Positions 24,788 to 34,412 of a DNA stretch of 64,000 nucleotides are shown in pieces (position 1 is the stretch's first letter; each line of letters starts with the position of its first letter). Below the pieces are notes generated by a model. That model had not been told where the DNA came from. It worked only from the letters and a program-made list of their open reading frames with translations, and ran no database searches. Source of the DNA: Candidatus Limnocylindrales bacterium (GTDB lineage: Bacteria > Moduliflexota > Moduliflexia > Moduliflexales > JAUQPW01); the NCBI GenBank assembly GCA_035559535.1, contig DATMBG010000021.1, positions 1-64,000 of the forward strand, read 5' to 3'. The position numbers and the translations under genes are program-made.

Positions 24788-25477
24788 CTAGAATAATTTT
24801 TCTGCTTCTTCTATATTATAGCTCTCTAGACTGGGAATGACCAGATCAGCACCGGCAGATTTAAGAGCTTCTTCGGAATAGGTATTCAAAACGGCTAAGC
24901 ATTTCATCTGGGCACTTTTGCTGGCCTGAACTCCGGCTAAAGAATCTTCAATAACCAGACATTGGGAAGGACGAATAAGAGGGGCTGTTTTCATAATTTC
25001 TTGATTAATTTTTTTTAATGCCTTAAGGAAGCCCTGGGGATGAGGTTTGCTATGTTCGATGTCCTCAGCGCTTACAATAACTTTAAATTTATCCCGGATC
25101 CGCGCAGCTTCCAGTACAAACTCTATCTCGTTTCGCAAAGCTCCAGACGCAATAGCTGTTATATACTTTTCTGCCGTCTTTGTTATAAAATTGACCACCC
25201 CGGGGAACAAAATCAGATGATGATGTAACTGTTCCTGATAATACCCAGCCTTACGTTGGGCCAGGTTTTCAATCCATGCAGGATCCAAGGGTAAGTTCAG
25301 ATCCTTCAAAATAGCCCGAAAGGCATCTAGGTCATCATAGCCCAGATATCTGGCATAAAAAGCCTCTCGGGTTAGAGGGATTCCTTCTTCCTCTAAAACC
25401 TTTCGAGTTGTTTCGTAGTGCATCCCTTCGGTATCTACAATAGTACCATCAAAATCAAAAATAACGGCTCTGAGCAA
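24788..25477 (-). CDS. HAD-superfamily hydrolase (phosphoglucomutase-like subfamily IA)
   Basis: A 229-residue HAD hydrolase. Motif I RAVIFDFDGTIVDTEGMHYE begins at residue 3 with both aspartates, so the reported TTG start is effectively fixed. A helical cap follows, then motif II (ITAIASGA), motif III lysine (HSKPHPQGFL) and motif IV (CLVIEDSLAGVQASKSA). This set is typical of beta-phosphoglucomutase and phosphoglycolate-phosphatase-like enzymes. The substrate cannot be read. It lies just beyond the large palindrome. Confidence 0.9.
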   Translation of the reverse strand: MLRAVIFDFDGTIVDTEGMHYETTRKVLEEEGIPLTREAFYARYLGYDDLDAFRAILKDLNLPLDPAWIENLAQRKAGYYQEQLHHHLILFPGVVNFITKTAEKYITAIASGALRNEIEFVLEAARIRDKFKVIVSAEDIEHSKPHPQGFLKALKKINQEIMKTAPLIRPSQCLVIEDSLAGVQASKSAQMKCLAVLNTYSEEALKSAGADLVIPSLESYNIEEAEKLF

Positions 25478-25807
25478 GACTCTTCTAATCTTGAACCATG
25501 AAGATCACGAAAGGACATGAAAATTACGAAACAGGAAAAGGTCTATATAAGGTGGAGAAGAGGGATCTTTTCACATTTCGTAGGCTTTGGTTTTTTCGCG
25601 CTCTTTATGGTCCAAACACTCCTTACCACCTGGTCGTTTCTTTATATGTAAACAGGTATGAACATAAAGTATTCTTATCCCATCCGTCAATAGAAAAATA
25701 AACCCATCTTTAAAAGCATTTTTGGTCTAAACCATCTCCTTAGCGAAACTTTTCACCGGCTAGGGTTGCGGGAGGAGGAAGGAGGATTAAGGAGATAGCC
25801 CCCGATT
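25478..25807. other. Spacer without a supported gene
   Basis: 330 bases between two minus-strand genes. A 67-codon plus-strand frame exists (25498-25701), but its start region (ATGAAGATCACGAAAGGACA) looks like dispersed intergenic repeat sequence, and it has no ribosome-binding site. I do not call it a gene. Confidence 0.5.
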
Positions 25808-28549
25808 TTACTGTTTTCTTAATGCTTCTAATTTAACTCGGGCCTTCTCGGTGAGATCTTGATCCGGAGAAGTCTCTATGACTTTTTCATAAAGGGTAAT
25901 GGCTTCCTGGATTCTTCCGAGTTTGGCGGTAATCTCGGCAGAAGCAAAGGCTGCGGCTGCGGTATAAGATTTTTGGTCCGGATAAAGGTAGATGACTTTT
26001 TGATAAATGGCAAGGGCTTTATCCAAATTATTGGTTTGGGTATAACACTGGCCGATCTTGAGTTGAATTTCAGCAACCGAGGTATTTTTAAGGGGAGCGC
26101 CCTCGATCCCTCTTTCTACTTTCTCGGCTTCCTCACATTTATTCTCATGGGTTAAAGTCAAAGCAAGTTGGGCATAGGCCTCGGGAACCAGGGGATGCTG
26201 AGGATATTGTTCTACAATCTTCTTGAAATGATCTTCCGCCTCAGAGGTTTTTCCCGTCTTTAACAAGGTTAAACCGATTTGAAGGAGGGCTTCAGGGATG
26301 AGAGGACTGTCAGGAAAACTTTGGGTAAAGATTCTATAGGTTTCAAGAGCCTGTTCGTAGTGGCCGAGTTTAAATTGAAGGGTGGCTTTATCATATTGAG
26401 CACGGATTCGGTACTCGCTGGTCGGATAAGTATCCAATAATTTTTGAAATTCTTCCAAAGCCCTATCCAGATTCTCCATCTGCAAATAGCTCCAGGCGAT
26501 CTTATACTGAGCATCATCGGCCAGTTCACTCTGAGGTTGATGATCCACAATCCATTGATAGGCCTTCAAAGCCTCCGGGTAATTTTTTTGTTGCAGGTAC
26601 TGCTCACCCAATTGATATTGGGTTGCAGCACTTAAAGGACTTTCGGGATACTTCTGAACAAATTCCTTAGAAGCTTCTATATAAGCGGTGGTGTCTCCCA
26701 GTAGATACCTGGAAAGATTCAGGTTGTACTGGGCTTCGGCTGTTTTAGGATGATCGGGATGCTCAATAAGAATCCTTTGATAAGCTTCTATGGCCTTTTG
26801 ATAATCGCCCATATTAAAATAACAATCGGCTATTTTGAGTTTAGCGTCCACAACCAGGTTACTTTGAGGGAATCGCTCAACAAGGAGTTGGAATTCCCGA
26901 ATAGCCCCTTTAAAATCCCCTTTCCGAAAATAAGACCAGCCTATCAGATTTTGGGCTTCAGCCGCCAGGGGGTTGTCCGGAAATCTTTTGATAAACTTTG
27001 TAAATACCTGCCGGGCTTCATCAAATCTCTCAAGCCGATAGTGGGTATATCCTATCTGATAAAGGGCATCCTGAGTCGAGGGATCGTTAGGATAGCGTTT
27101 TTCAATTTTTTGATAAGTCTCCAAAGCCTTCTTGTAATTTTTTAAATTGAAATAAGCATCGCCTTTAAGGAGCAAGATGTCAGGCTGTAGCCGGTCTTCA
27201 TCAATGTTCTTTAACTCATCCAGGACCTCGTTCCATTTTTCCTCTTGATAAAGGATTTTAGCCAATTCTATATGGATTTCATCGGAAACAGATCCTGCCT
27301 GCTTTTGATTCAATAGAGTTGTAAAATACTCCCTGGCTTTTTGATAATCTCCCGAACTTATCAGCATCTCTCCCATCCAATGGCGGGCCTGTTCTACCAG
27401 GTCAGGTTTAAGTCCGGGCTCTGAAAGAAGCCGGGTTAGCGAACGGATTCCTTCCTCGTAATCACCCTGCCGATAATAAGAAAGGGCCGAATGAAGTTGA
27501 GCTTCCGGCCATAAAGTATTCCCCTGGGGAACTTTTTCATATTCTCGAACTGCTGCACGGTATTCTCCTATGTGGAACAAACTTTCCCCCCTCATAAAAT
27601 AGGCTACAGGTACCTCTGAGCTTTCTGGATAAAGGCTTATCAATCTCTGGTAAGCCTCTAGAGCTTTTTGGTAAGCTTCCAAATGGACATAAGAATGTCC
27701 TATATGGAGCAGGGCCTCATCGGTATAAGCCGATTGAGGAAACCGGTTTACCAAACGATAAAACCCTTCGAGGGCTTTGGCATAATCCCCGGCCTTTTCA
27801 TAGAGTAAACCGATTTGATATAGGGCCGCCGGGAGTGCGGGGTGATTAAGGTAATCCTGGGTAAAGATTTTCAGAGATTCCAGGGCTTTTTGTTCCTCTC
27901 CTATATTTAAATAACTTAAGCTTAACTGGTAGAGGGCTTCTCCTCGTCGGGGACCTTGAGGATCCTTTTCGATGAGCTTTTCATAAAAAGAAATGGCTTT
28001 TGAAAACTCTCCTAAACGAAATAAAATTTCACCCGAGTTAAATAAAGCTTCTCCTGATTTATCTGATTGGGGATTTAGCTGGATAAACTGATCATAGACC
28101 TGAAGAGCTGTTTGAAAATCCTCTAAATCCATGAGACATTGCCCTAGATAAAAAAGTGAATCCGAATAAGAAGGACTTTTAGAAAGTTCCTCTCCCAGGG
28201 CATGGAGTCGGGCTACGGCTGAAGAACAATTTCCGGTCTGGTAGTAACTTAACCCGAGGTAATAGTAAACATCCAGTGGATGAGATTGAAACTTAGCCAA
28301 AATTTGTTCAAAAATATCGATAGCTTTGTCAAATTCCCCCAGTTCAAAGTAAGTTTTTCCCAGTTGGTAATAAGCATCCTGGTTGAGAGGATCCTTCTGA
28401 ATAGCCAGTAACAGCTCCCTTACTGCCGCCCATCTATCACCCTGTTCCAGATGCTTGACCCCTTTCTCGTAAGGACCAGGACACCCGAGAAGCAAAAGAG
28501 ATAATATAAGAAGAAGGAGGCCTTTAAGAATCCACTTATACCCTACCAT
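25808..28549 (-). CDS. Large TPR-repeat lipoprotein
   Basis: A protein of about 913 residues from the chosen ATG. It has a lipoprotein signal (hydrophobic run ending LLLLGC) and then more than twenty tetratricopeptide repeats with the recurrent pattern of Tyr/Gly and DAQYKIAWSYLQ-type helices. The repeats resemble BamD/YbgF-like TPRs in which each unit has FPxSP turns. Membrane-anchored scaffolds of this type organise secretion or envelope complexes. No partner machinery is adjacent, so the role is open. The alternative start (TTG at 28585) would lengthen the N-terminus with no benefit. Bounded by the GH2 gene on the same strand, 80 bases upstream. Confidence 0.85.
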   Translation of the reverse strand: MVGYKWILKGLLLLILSLLLLGCPGPYEKGVKHLEQGDRWAAVRELLLAIQKDPLNQDAYYQLGKTYFELGEFDKAIDIFEQILAKFQSHPLDVYYYLGLSYYQTGNCSSAVARLHALGEELSKSPSYSDSLFYLGQCLMDLEDFQTALQVYDQFIQLNPQSDKSGEALFNSGEILFRLGEFSKAISFYEKLIEKDPQGPRRGEALYQLSLSYLNIGEEQKALESLKIFTQDYLNHPALPAALYQIGLLYEKAGDYAKALEGFYRLVNRFPQSAYTDEALLHIGHSYVHLEAYQKALEAYQRLISLYPESSEVPVAYFMRGESLFHIGEYRAAVREYEKVPQGNTLWPEAQLHSALSYYRQGDYEEGIRSLTRLLSEPGLKPDLVEQARHWMGEMLISSGDYQKAREYFTTLLNQKQAGSVSDEIHIELAKILYQEEKWNEVLDELKNIDEDRLQPDILLLKGDAYFNLKNYKKALETYQKIEKRYPNDPSTQDALYQIGYTHYRLERFDEARQVFTKFIKRFPDNPLAAEAQNLIGWSYFRKGDFKGAIREFQLLVERFPQSNLVVDAKLKIADCYFNMGDYQKAIEAYQRILIEHPDHPKTAEAQYNLNLSRYLLGDTTAYIEASKEFVQKYPESPLSAATQYQLGEQYLQQKNYPEALKAYQWIVDHQPQSELADDAQYKIAWSYLQMENLDRALEEFQKLLDTYPTSEYRIRAQYDKATLQFKLGHYEQALETYRIFTQSFPDSPLIPEALLQIGLTLLKTGKTSEAEDHFKKIVEQYPQHPLVPEAYAQLALTLTHENKCEEAEKVERGIEGAPLKNTSVAEIQLKIGQCYTQTNNLDKALAIYQKVIYLYPDQKSYTAAAAFASAEITAKLGRIQEAITLYEKVIETSPDQDLTEKARVKLEALRKQ

Positions 28550-28628
28550 ACTTGTATGGTACGGAAATGCCCTTCTCCTTGTCAAGGGATTATATTTAGT
28601 TTAGTGAAGGTTCCCTCTAGCACCCTAT

Positions 28629-31481
28629 TTAAATCGAAATGTCCTGTTTTTTATCCAGGGAACCAGCCAAATAGGCGATCATATCCTCTATCATCAAGGT
28701 GGCTACAGGGTGATTTCCGACATGCTTCTGCAAACGGAAGGTAGAGACCAGTAAACGTCCGTTACCGATACGTCGTTCGGCCACCAGAGCCACCGTGTGA
28801 TGTAACCATCCTACAAACAATCCAGCATGGACGTCTGCGGCAAAATCTCGAGGGTTTAAACCCACAATAACCTGTTCCGGGGTTAAATCGGCGAAGGCGA
28901 AATCGACGACTCCTCCGGAGGGTATATCTTTGAACATCCGATCTTGACGAATCCAACTCATACTACTGACCCAATCCCCTTGCCAGCTTCGCCCTTGCCG
29001 TTGTGCTATCCCCAGACTACCCAGATAGGTATGTTGGGAATCGCTGGATTCAGCAAGCCAGAGTACGTTTCCACCATTTTGGACGTACCAACGCAATTCA
29101 TCGGTCATTTTGGTTGCCAGCACTACGTCAGCAGTAGCTAAATTTTCGGTTATCTGATAACCCAGGGCACTTAACCGTTCGGCTAACTCCGACAGGCCGG
29201 GAGCACTCAAAATAGCAGTTCTTAATGTTTTCGACCGATGGGGAAAGAAATATAATTCGTGATGATTGGTTGTTATCAGGTTTCCTGATCCATCCAACAG
29301 CCGTAGTTCTAGACGGGTCCGTACACTCTTGTTTAATTTTGGTACCTCAAAAGTCACCGTACCCACATGGGTCACCTGGGCTTTTTGGGGTTTGAATCCG
29401 GCAAAATGACCCCGGATATCCGGCCACAAATCTAGATTCCACTCCAACCTGCATTCAGATAAATCTACCTCTGAAAAATGAGATAACATCACGCGTACTT
29501 CACAGCGGGTATCTTCCCAAAAAGCTATACATTCCCAATCGGCAGGTATAATAGCATCGGCTCTATTGATTTGACCCATTGCGTCGTAGAAAGCCTTGGG
29601 GTTACGACACATATCCAGTAAACCGTTGGCTTCCCAATAGACATCGGTAAATTGAGTGATGATATAGCCTACAATACCGGGATGGCGACGTATCTGTTCG
29701 ATTTCATATTTAAGTGCAGTAAACTGCATACGCTGACTGGCTGCTGTTAAATCGGATAGGGTTGGGAAGACTTTATCCAGGTGGAAGACTTTGAAGCGTT
29801 GTTCAATACCATGGGGATAAACCACTCCATTAACCCATTCGATCCCTGTTTCAAACCACCAGGGTTCTTTACCTCCATAGTGCTCTTTTAACTGGTTGAT
29901 GTCCGGCAAACCCCAGTTACCGAACTCGGCAATGACCACAGGTTCTTTGCCATGGCGGTGTATTTCAGGCGCCGGAGTACGAGGGATCAGGCTCCAGGGA
30001 TCCCGGATAAATTCCCGCCAGGTTTCAAGATTTTCGTAAACATGGACAAACATCCAGGATGGACGACCGGCAAAAGTCTGCACCCAGCTCCGCCATTGAC
30101 GGTAGTGATCCGGAATAGCATAGTAGTCATGAAAGTCCTCAATATCGGTTACAACATGAAAGTTGGTAAAGCAGGGAGAATTACCGATCACTAATCGGTA
30201 GGGATCGAGTTGCTTGAGATAAGAATAAGTTTCGGCCAGCCATGCTCGATGCTCGGCATTGACGGCTAAATCTACTCCCCAACCTTCGTTGATAATGGTC
30301 CAGATAATAATGGAAGGATGATTCCAATCCCGCTCCACCATTCCGGTCAGGGTCTCTCGGGCCCGACGCTTGGCTGCATCTGTCAGGTTTTGCCAGTTAG
30401 GCAATTCGGTCCAGATAAGCAGGCCAACACGATCAGCCACATCGTAATAGCGGGGATCTGTAATCTTGATATGGGTCCGCAAACAGTTCAAGCCCATATG
30501 TTTGGCTTTAGTGAATTGATCCTCCAATTCGGCATCACTAAAGGGGGTATAGAGCATATCTGGATAGTAATCCTGATCCAGTGCCCCACGTAAATAAAGA
30601 ATACGTCCATTCAGCATAAGATATCCATCCGGCGAGGTCGCAATACTGCGCATTCCAAAATGGGAAGATAATGAGTCCAGGACAAGTCCCTTATCATCAT
30701 TACTGACCAATGAGGCTTCAAGTTGATAAAGCTGCGGATTTTGAGGATCCCATAGGAGGGGGTTTGGTATGGGTAATTCCCCTTCAAATTGTTGCTCCCC
30801 TACATCGATAACAAATCGATGGTCATCTTTCTGCCCCAGGGGATTCTTTACGGTGAGAAGGAGTCCTATACGCCGCTCGGTCGGTTGGTTCAATTTTAAA
30901 CTTACCCGAGCCTTTTCGTCTGCTACTTGGGGAGTTATATGCAGACGGGTGATATGGACAGCATGACGCATCTCCAGATAAACACTTTGCCAGATACCTC
31001 CTATGGACCCATACCAGCTCTGTTTCCCATGGGGAATTTCCGCAAAGGTAAACTGGGGAAAGAAATCGGCATCATTACCGGGATCAATAACCCGAACCAC
31101 CAGTTCATTCAAACCTGTGAGATGTAAGGCATCATCTAAGATAAATTCAAAGGGTAGATAACCCCCTTCGTGTTCTCCAATCAACTGGCCGTTTAGCCAT
31201 ACCGATGCGTAGTAATCCACTGCGCCAAAGTGAAGCACATAGGTAGGATCTGGAATAATCTCTCCTTTCTGCAAAGAATCTGCATTCATAAGCTCAAAAC
31301 GCCGCCGATACCAGGCTACGCCACTGTAATCACGTAAATCTTCGAATTGAGCCTGCCAGGGACCAGGAACCCAAATATTAAGGGGTGGACCCGCACTTTC
31401 AAGGGTTTGTAATTCTAATCGCTGATAGGGGTCCAGGAAGAAATCCCAAGAACCATCCAGGCTTATACGGATCCGCGTCAT
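28629..31481 (-). CDS. Glycoside hydrolase family 2 protein with C-terminal extension
   Basis: A GH2-type retaining glycosidase of about 950 residues. It has the N-terminal jelly-roll (WDFFLDPYQ, GVAWYRRRFEL, WLNGQLIGEHEGGYLPFEF), an immunoglobulin-like domain, and a TIM barrel. The catalytic acid/base is Glu399 in IINEGWG and the nucleophile probably Glu519 in VVIAEFGNWG. Unlike beta-galactosidase, it continues with a long C-terminal region (from about residue 690) whose end resembles a glutamine amidotransferase-like or DUF4350-type domain (GLNPRDFAADVHAG, then VGWLHH). No signal peptide is visible. GGAG precedes the ATG at 31481. The sugar specificity is unknown; beta-glucuronidase, beta-galactosidase or beta-mannosidase are all possible. 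Confidence 0.88.
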   Translation of the reverse strand: MTRIRISLDGSWDFFLDPYQRLELQTLESAGPPLNIWVPGPWQAQFEDLRDYSGVAWYRRRFELMNADSLQKGEIIPDPTYVLHFGAVDYYASVWLNGQLIGEHEGGYLPFEFILDDALHLTGLNELVVRVIDPGNDADFFPQFTFAEIPHGKQSWYGSIGGIWQSVYLEMRHAVHITRLHITPQVADEKARVSLKLNQPTERRIGLLLTVKNPLGQKDDHRFVIDVGEQQFEGELPIPNPLLWDPQNPQLYQLEASLVSNDDKGLVLDSLSSHFGMRSIATSPDGYLMLNGRILYLRGALDQDYYPDMLYTPFSDAELEDQFTKAKHMGLNCLRTHIKITDPRYYDVADRVGLLIWTELPNWQNLTDAAKRRARETLTGMVERDWNHPSIIIWTIINEGWGVDLAVNAEHRAWLAETYSYLKQLDPYRLVIGNSPCFTNFHVVTDIEDFHDYYAIPDHYRQWRSWVQTFAGRPSWMFVHVYENLETWREFIRDPWSLIPRTPAPEIHRHGKEPVVIAEFGNWGLPDINQLKEHYGGKEPWWFETGIEWVNGVVYPHGIEQRFKVFHLDKVFPTLSDLTAASQRMQFTALKYEIEQIRRHPGIVGYIITQFTDVYWEANGLLDMCRNPKAFYDAMGQINRADAIIPADWECIAFWEDTRCEVRVMLSHFSEVDLSECRLEWNLDLWPDIRGHFAGFKPQKAQVTHVGTVTFEVPKLNKSVRTRLELRLLDGSGNLITTNHHELYFFPHRSKTLRTAILSAPGLSELAERLSALGYQITENLATADVVLATKMTDELRWYVQNGGNVLWLAESSDSQHTYLGSLGIAQRQGRSWQGDWVSSMSWIRQDRMFKDIPSGGVVDFAFADLTPEQVIVGLNPRDFAADVHAGLFVGWLHHTVALVAERRIGNGRLLVSTFRLQKHVGNHPVATLMIEDMIAYLAGSLDKKQDISI

Positions 31482-31804
31482 ATACGACTCCATTGTTCCA
31501 TTAAGATACAAAAACTTGCTCTGAAATTACCCATGTAAAAATGGCGCAAAAGTTATGCCAAAAGCTCCAATCGACACGGGGTAAAATTTTACGTAGACAA
31601 GGAAGATTCCATGAGATCCACATAGATCAAGTCGAATTAAGGGGAAATTCAAGATGATTTGTTTTCTCTTGTCAAATATGAGGTAAGCTGATACCCTCTT
31701 TTTATCGCCTCCAGATCGGATTTTAGCATATCTGTGGAAAAACAAGGGCCTTTCCTCAAAGTCTGGAGTTTTAAATGGCACGGGAGACGGAGGAGTTCAG
31801 GGAA

Positions 31805-31819
31805 TGGCATACAAATTGC
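31805..31819 (+). promoter_or_regulatory. Sigma-54 promoter of the hemerythrin cassette
   Basis: TGGCATACAAATTGC has the -24 GG and -12 GC elements with the required 10-base spacing. It is almost identical to the element at 51565-51579 (TGGCATACTTATTGC). The ATG at 31914 lies about 83 bases beyond the expected start site. The 431-base divergent gap (31482-31913) otherwise shows no gene. Confidence 0.75.
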
Positions 31820-31913
31820 CCGAAACATATTTAAAGGACGAGGTTTTAAGCTTCTATAGCGGGGAAAACTCTTAAAGGAACATTCTTGAAATTGGACCTG
31901 AAGGAGGCCAGTT

Positions 31914-32399
31914 ATGAAAAATAAAGATAAAAACCAAGGAACCGGCATAAATGCCCTAGAAATGCTTACATCTGACCATGACAAAGTGAAGGAGTTATTT
32001 CGGGAATATGAGGCCGCAGGAGATCGGGCCTATAAGAAAAAAAGAGATATTGCCGAGAAAGCCTTTATGGAATTGGAGGTTCACACCATGTTGGAAGAAC
32101 AGATTTTCTATCCGGCCATTCAGGAAGACGGAAACAGGGAGGATAGAAAACTGGTTGCCGAAAGCATCGCAGAACATGATGTGGTTAAGGGTTTGATTGA
32201 GGAGCTTAAAAAACTCGATCCTGAAGATGAGCAATTCGACGCCAAGTTTAAAGTGCTCATCGAAAATGTTGAACACCACATCCAGGAAGAAGAAGAGGAG
32301 ATGTTCCCGGAGGCCCAAGAGCAACTTGGCGAGGAACTCCAACATCTGGGTATTCAACTGAAAAAGCTCAAGGAACGACTTCTGGCTTCCATAGACTAG
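31914..32399 (+). CDS. Hemerythrin HHE-domain protein
   Basis: A 161-residue, helical, cytosolic protein of the hemerythrin/HHE family. Metal-ligand positions are apparent in each helix: SDHDKVKELF, ELEVHTMLEEQIFYPAI (H-x3-E), EHDVVKGLIEEL and NVEHHIQEEEEEMFPEA (H-x3-E). Such proteins bind a diiron centre and are linked to oxygen, nitric oxide or iron sensing and repair. A strong AAGGAGG ribosome-binding site precedes the ATG. It leads a run of stress-type genes on the plus strand behind a sigma-54 promoter, so induced expression is likely. Confidence 0.9.
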   Translation: MKNKDKNQGTGINALEMLTSDHDKVKELFREYEAAGDRAYKKKRDIAEKAFMELEVHTMLEEQIFYPAIQEDGNREDRKLVAESIAEHDVVKGLIEELKKLDPEDEQFDAKFKVLIENVEHHIQEEEEEMFPEAQEQLGEELQHLGIQLKKLKERLLASID

Positions 32400-32563
32400 A
32401 CGAGAAGTTCCAAAGGTACTAACAATCCCGTAACTTTTACTGTTTGGATAAAAACACTTTAGTTCATGCCTGTCAAAGAAGGTTCCTTCTATACCCGAAA
32501 AGAAAATAAAGGAATCGGCAGGGCTATGGTACTTTCTAAATAAACGATAAGGAGAAAAGTTTT

Positions 32564-33022
32564 ATGAATATAAGCCATCGTGAAGCAATTTCCGTACTGA
32601 ACAACCTGATTGAAACCTGTAAAGATGGGGAAAACGGCTTTCAGACAGCAGCAGAAGGGATCAAAGACAGTCAACTTAAGAGTCTTTTTAATTCCTACGC
32701 TCAGCAACGGGCCCAATTCGCTTCGGAATTGCAAAGGGAAGTCCGGCGTTTAGGAGGCCAACCCGAGGACAGCGGAAGCGTAACTGCATCGATCCATCGC
32801 GGCTGGATGAACATTAAATCGGCAGTAACCGGTGAGGACAAAGCTGCGATTATTTCCGAATGTGAACGTGGAGAAGATGTAGCTGTAAAAACTTATAAGG
32901 AAGCCTTGAACGCCAACTTACCTGCAGATATAAGAGTTATTGTGGAACAGCAGTATGCAAAGATTCAAGAAGCCCACGATAAAATCCGTTCATTAGAAAA
33001 AGCAACCAGTTTCCAGAAGTAA
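32564..33022 (+). CDS. PA2169-family four-helix-bundle protein (DUF2383)
   Basis: A 152-residue helical protein with the DUF2383/PA2169 signature: VLNNLIETCKDGENGFQTAAE at the N-terminus, then AQFASELQREVRRLGG, and SIHRGWMNIKSAVTG with ECERGEDVAVKTY. Ferritin-like fold, with poorly defined metal-binding or stress role; members often accompany general stress proteins. AAGGAG precedes the ATG by about 9 bases. It follows the hemerythrin gene at 165 bases, and no second promoter is obvious in between. Confidence 0.88.
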   Translation: MNISHREAISVLNNLIETCKDGENGFQTAAEGIKDSQLKSLFNSYAQQRAQFASELQREVRRLGGQPEDSGSVTASIHRGWMNIKSAVTGEDKAAIISECERGEDVAVKTYKEALNANLPADIRVIVEQQYAKIQEAHDKIRSLEKATSFQK

Positions 33023-33036
33023 TTTCCCTCAGCTCC

Positions 33037-33079
33037 GGTTCGTTGTTCGTGTTTTACTCTGGATAACGGACAACGAACC
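33037..33079. repeat. GTTCGTTGT palindrome
   Basis: 10-bp perfect arms (GGTTCGTTGT at 33037-33046 and its complement at 33070-33079), loop of 23 bases. It lies between the DUF2383 and SDR genes and resembles elements at 49069-49148 and near 54995-55205. The SDR gene start follows within 11 bases, leaving no room for a normal ribosome-binding site. Confidence 0.75.
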
Positions 33080-33089
33080 CGACCTCACC

Positions 33090-33956
33090 ATGGATAAAAA
33101 ACAAAAGGAATCCAAACAGCCGGCACAACCTCAAGACCATCAACCTGGAATCGAATCGGAAATGAGACCCAAACCCAGGGCTGAAGACCGTCAGTATCGT
33201 GGAAGTGGAAAATTACAAGATAAAGTTGCCCTTATTACAGGGGGTGATAGTGGTATCGGTCGTGCGGTAGCCATTGCCTATGCTAAAGAAGGTGCATACA
33301 TTACTATTGTATATTTAAACGAGCATAAAGATGCAGAAGAAACCAAGAAAAAAGTGGAACAAGAAGGTCGTCGTTGCCTTCTCATGGCGGGAGATGTGGG
33401 GAATAAATCATTCTGCCGGCAGGCGGTTCAACAAACTATCAAGGAGTTTGGGAAGCTGGATATCCTCGTGAATAATGCGGCTGAACAACATCCTCAGGAT
33501 AGCATCGAAAATATTAGCTCGGACCAATTGGAGAGGACCTTCCGAACAAATATTTTTTCATTTTTTTACATGACCCAGGCCGCTCTCAGATATTTGAAAG
33601 AAGGAAGTGCTATTATCAATACGACTTCCATAACAGCGTATAAAGGAAATCCGAAATTATTGGATTATTCGGCCACGAAAGGAGCTATTGTGGCCTTTAC
33701 CCGATCTCTGTCCCAGGCATTGGTTGAAAAGGGGATCCGTGTGAATGGTGTGGCCCCCGGACCGATTTGGACCCCTCTAATTCCTTCGACGTTTCCACCT
33801 GAGAAGATCGAAAAATTCGGTGAGGATGTACCTTTGAAGCGCCCAGGCCAGCCGGAAGAGGTTGCACCCAGCTATGTGTTCCTGGCATCCGATGATGCCT
33901 CCTATTTTACCGGCCAAATTTTACATCCCAACGGTGGCGTCATTGTCAATGGGTAA
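33090..33956 (+). CDS. SDR-family oxidoreductase (general stress dehydrogenase-like)
   Basis: A 288-residue short-chain dehydrogenase with a polar, Gln/Pro-rich N-terminal extension (about 45 residues) of the kind seen in stress-induced YhdF/YdaD-like enzymes. The NAD(P) loop is ALITGGDSGIGRAVAIAYA. The second motif is LVNNAAEQHPQ, the catalytic Ser/Tyr/Lys lie in NTTSITAYKGNPKLLDYSATK, and the C-terminal DDASYFTGQILHPNGG is typical. It probably reduces sugars or aldehydes; the substrate is unknown. No classical ribosome-binding site is visible because the palindrome abuts the start. Part of the hemerythrin cassette. Confidence 0.9.
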   Translation: MDKKQKESKQPAQPQDHQPGIESEMRPKPRAEDRQYRGSGKLQDKVALITGGDSGIGRAVAIAYAKEGAYITIVYLNEHKDAEETKKKVEQEGRRCLLMAGDVGNKSFCRQAVQQTIKEFGKLDILVNNAAEQHPQDSIENISSDQLERTFRTNIFSFFYMTQAALRYLKEGSAIINTTSITAYKGNPKLLDYSATKGAIVAFTRSLSQALVEKGIRVNGVAPGPIWTPLIPSTFPPEKIEKFGEDVPLKRPGQPEEVAPSYVFLASDDASYFTGQILHPNGGVIVNG

Positions 33957-33989
33957 AATCTAAAACAAACCGTTAGAGGAGGTGAGAAA

Positions 33990-34397
33990 ATGGAATCAAA
34001 ACTATCCACCGGGATAAACAGACAAATGACCTCTGAGGTTCAGCAACAGAGAATGAACCGCATCAATGTGGGGGAGGTTGAGCGCTGGTTATCCGTCCTT
34101 GCGGGCGGTGCGTTGACACTTTATGGTTTATCGCGCTCTTCTTGGGGTGGGCTTATGTTAACCTGGATTGGAGGAAGCCTTCTCCATCGAGGTATTACCG
34201 GACATTGTTATCTTTATGAAGCACTGAACGTAGATACTAGTCAGGTTTTCTCACCTGTTAGTTCCAGACTTCCTTCCAATAATGAAGTTTCGTCTACTTC
34301 ACAGCATATTGTAGGGATAGCCTCTGAAGAATCATTCCCTGCCAGTGATGCACCGTCCTGGACACCTACGACGGCTCTAGGCTCCCCTCGAAAATAA
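33990..34397 (+). CDS. YgaP-like/DUF2892 small membrane protein
   Basis: A 135-residue protein whose middle carries the DUF2892 (YgaP-type transmembrane) signature: NVGEVERWLSVLAGGALTLYG then LSRSSWGGLMLTWIGGSLLHRG and TGHCYLYEALN, predicting two short membrane helices. The C-terminus is polar (SNNEVSSTSQHIVG, EESFPASDAPSW), with a tail ending in APSWTPTT. AGAGGAGG precedes the ATG. It closes the stress cassette and is followed by a hairpin (34413-34441). Function unknown, but the family often sits with rhodanese or stress genes. Confidence 0.85.
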   Translation: MESKLSTGINRQMTSEVQQQRMNRINVGEVERWLSVLAGGALTLYGLSRSSWGGLMLTWIGGSLLHRGITGHCYLYEALNVDTSQVFSPVSSRLPSNNEVSSTSQHIVGIASEESFPASDAPSWTPTTALGSPRK

Positions 34398-34412
34398 GAT
34401 CGAATTCAAGAA

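Noticed and set aside
25498-25701. 67-codon plus-strand frame
   Set aside because: Looks like dispersed intergenic repeat sequence, no ribosome-binding site, and no protein-like composition.
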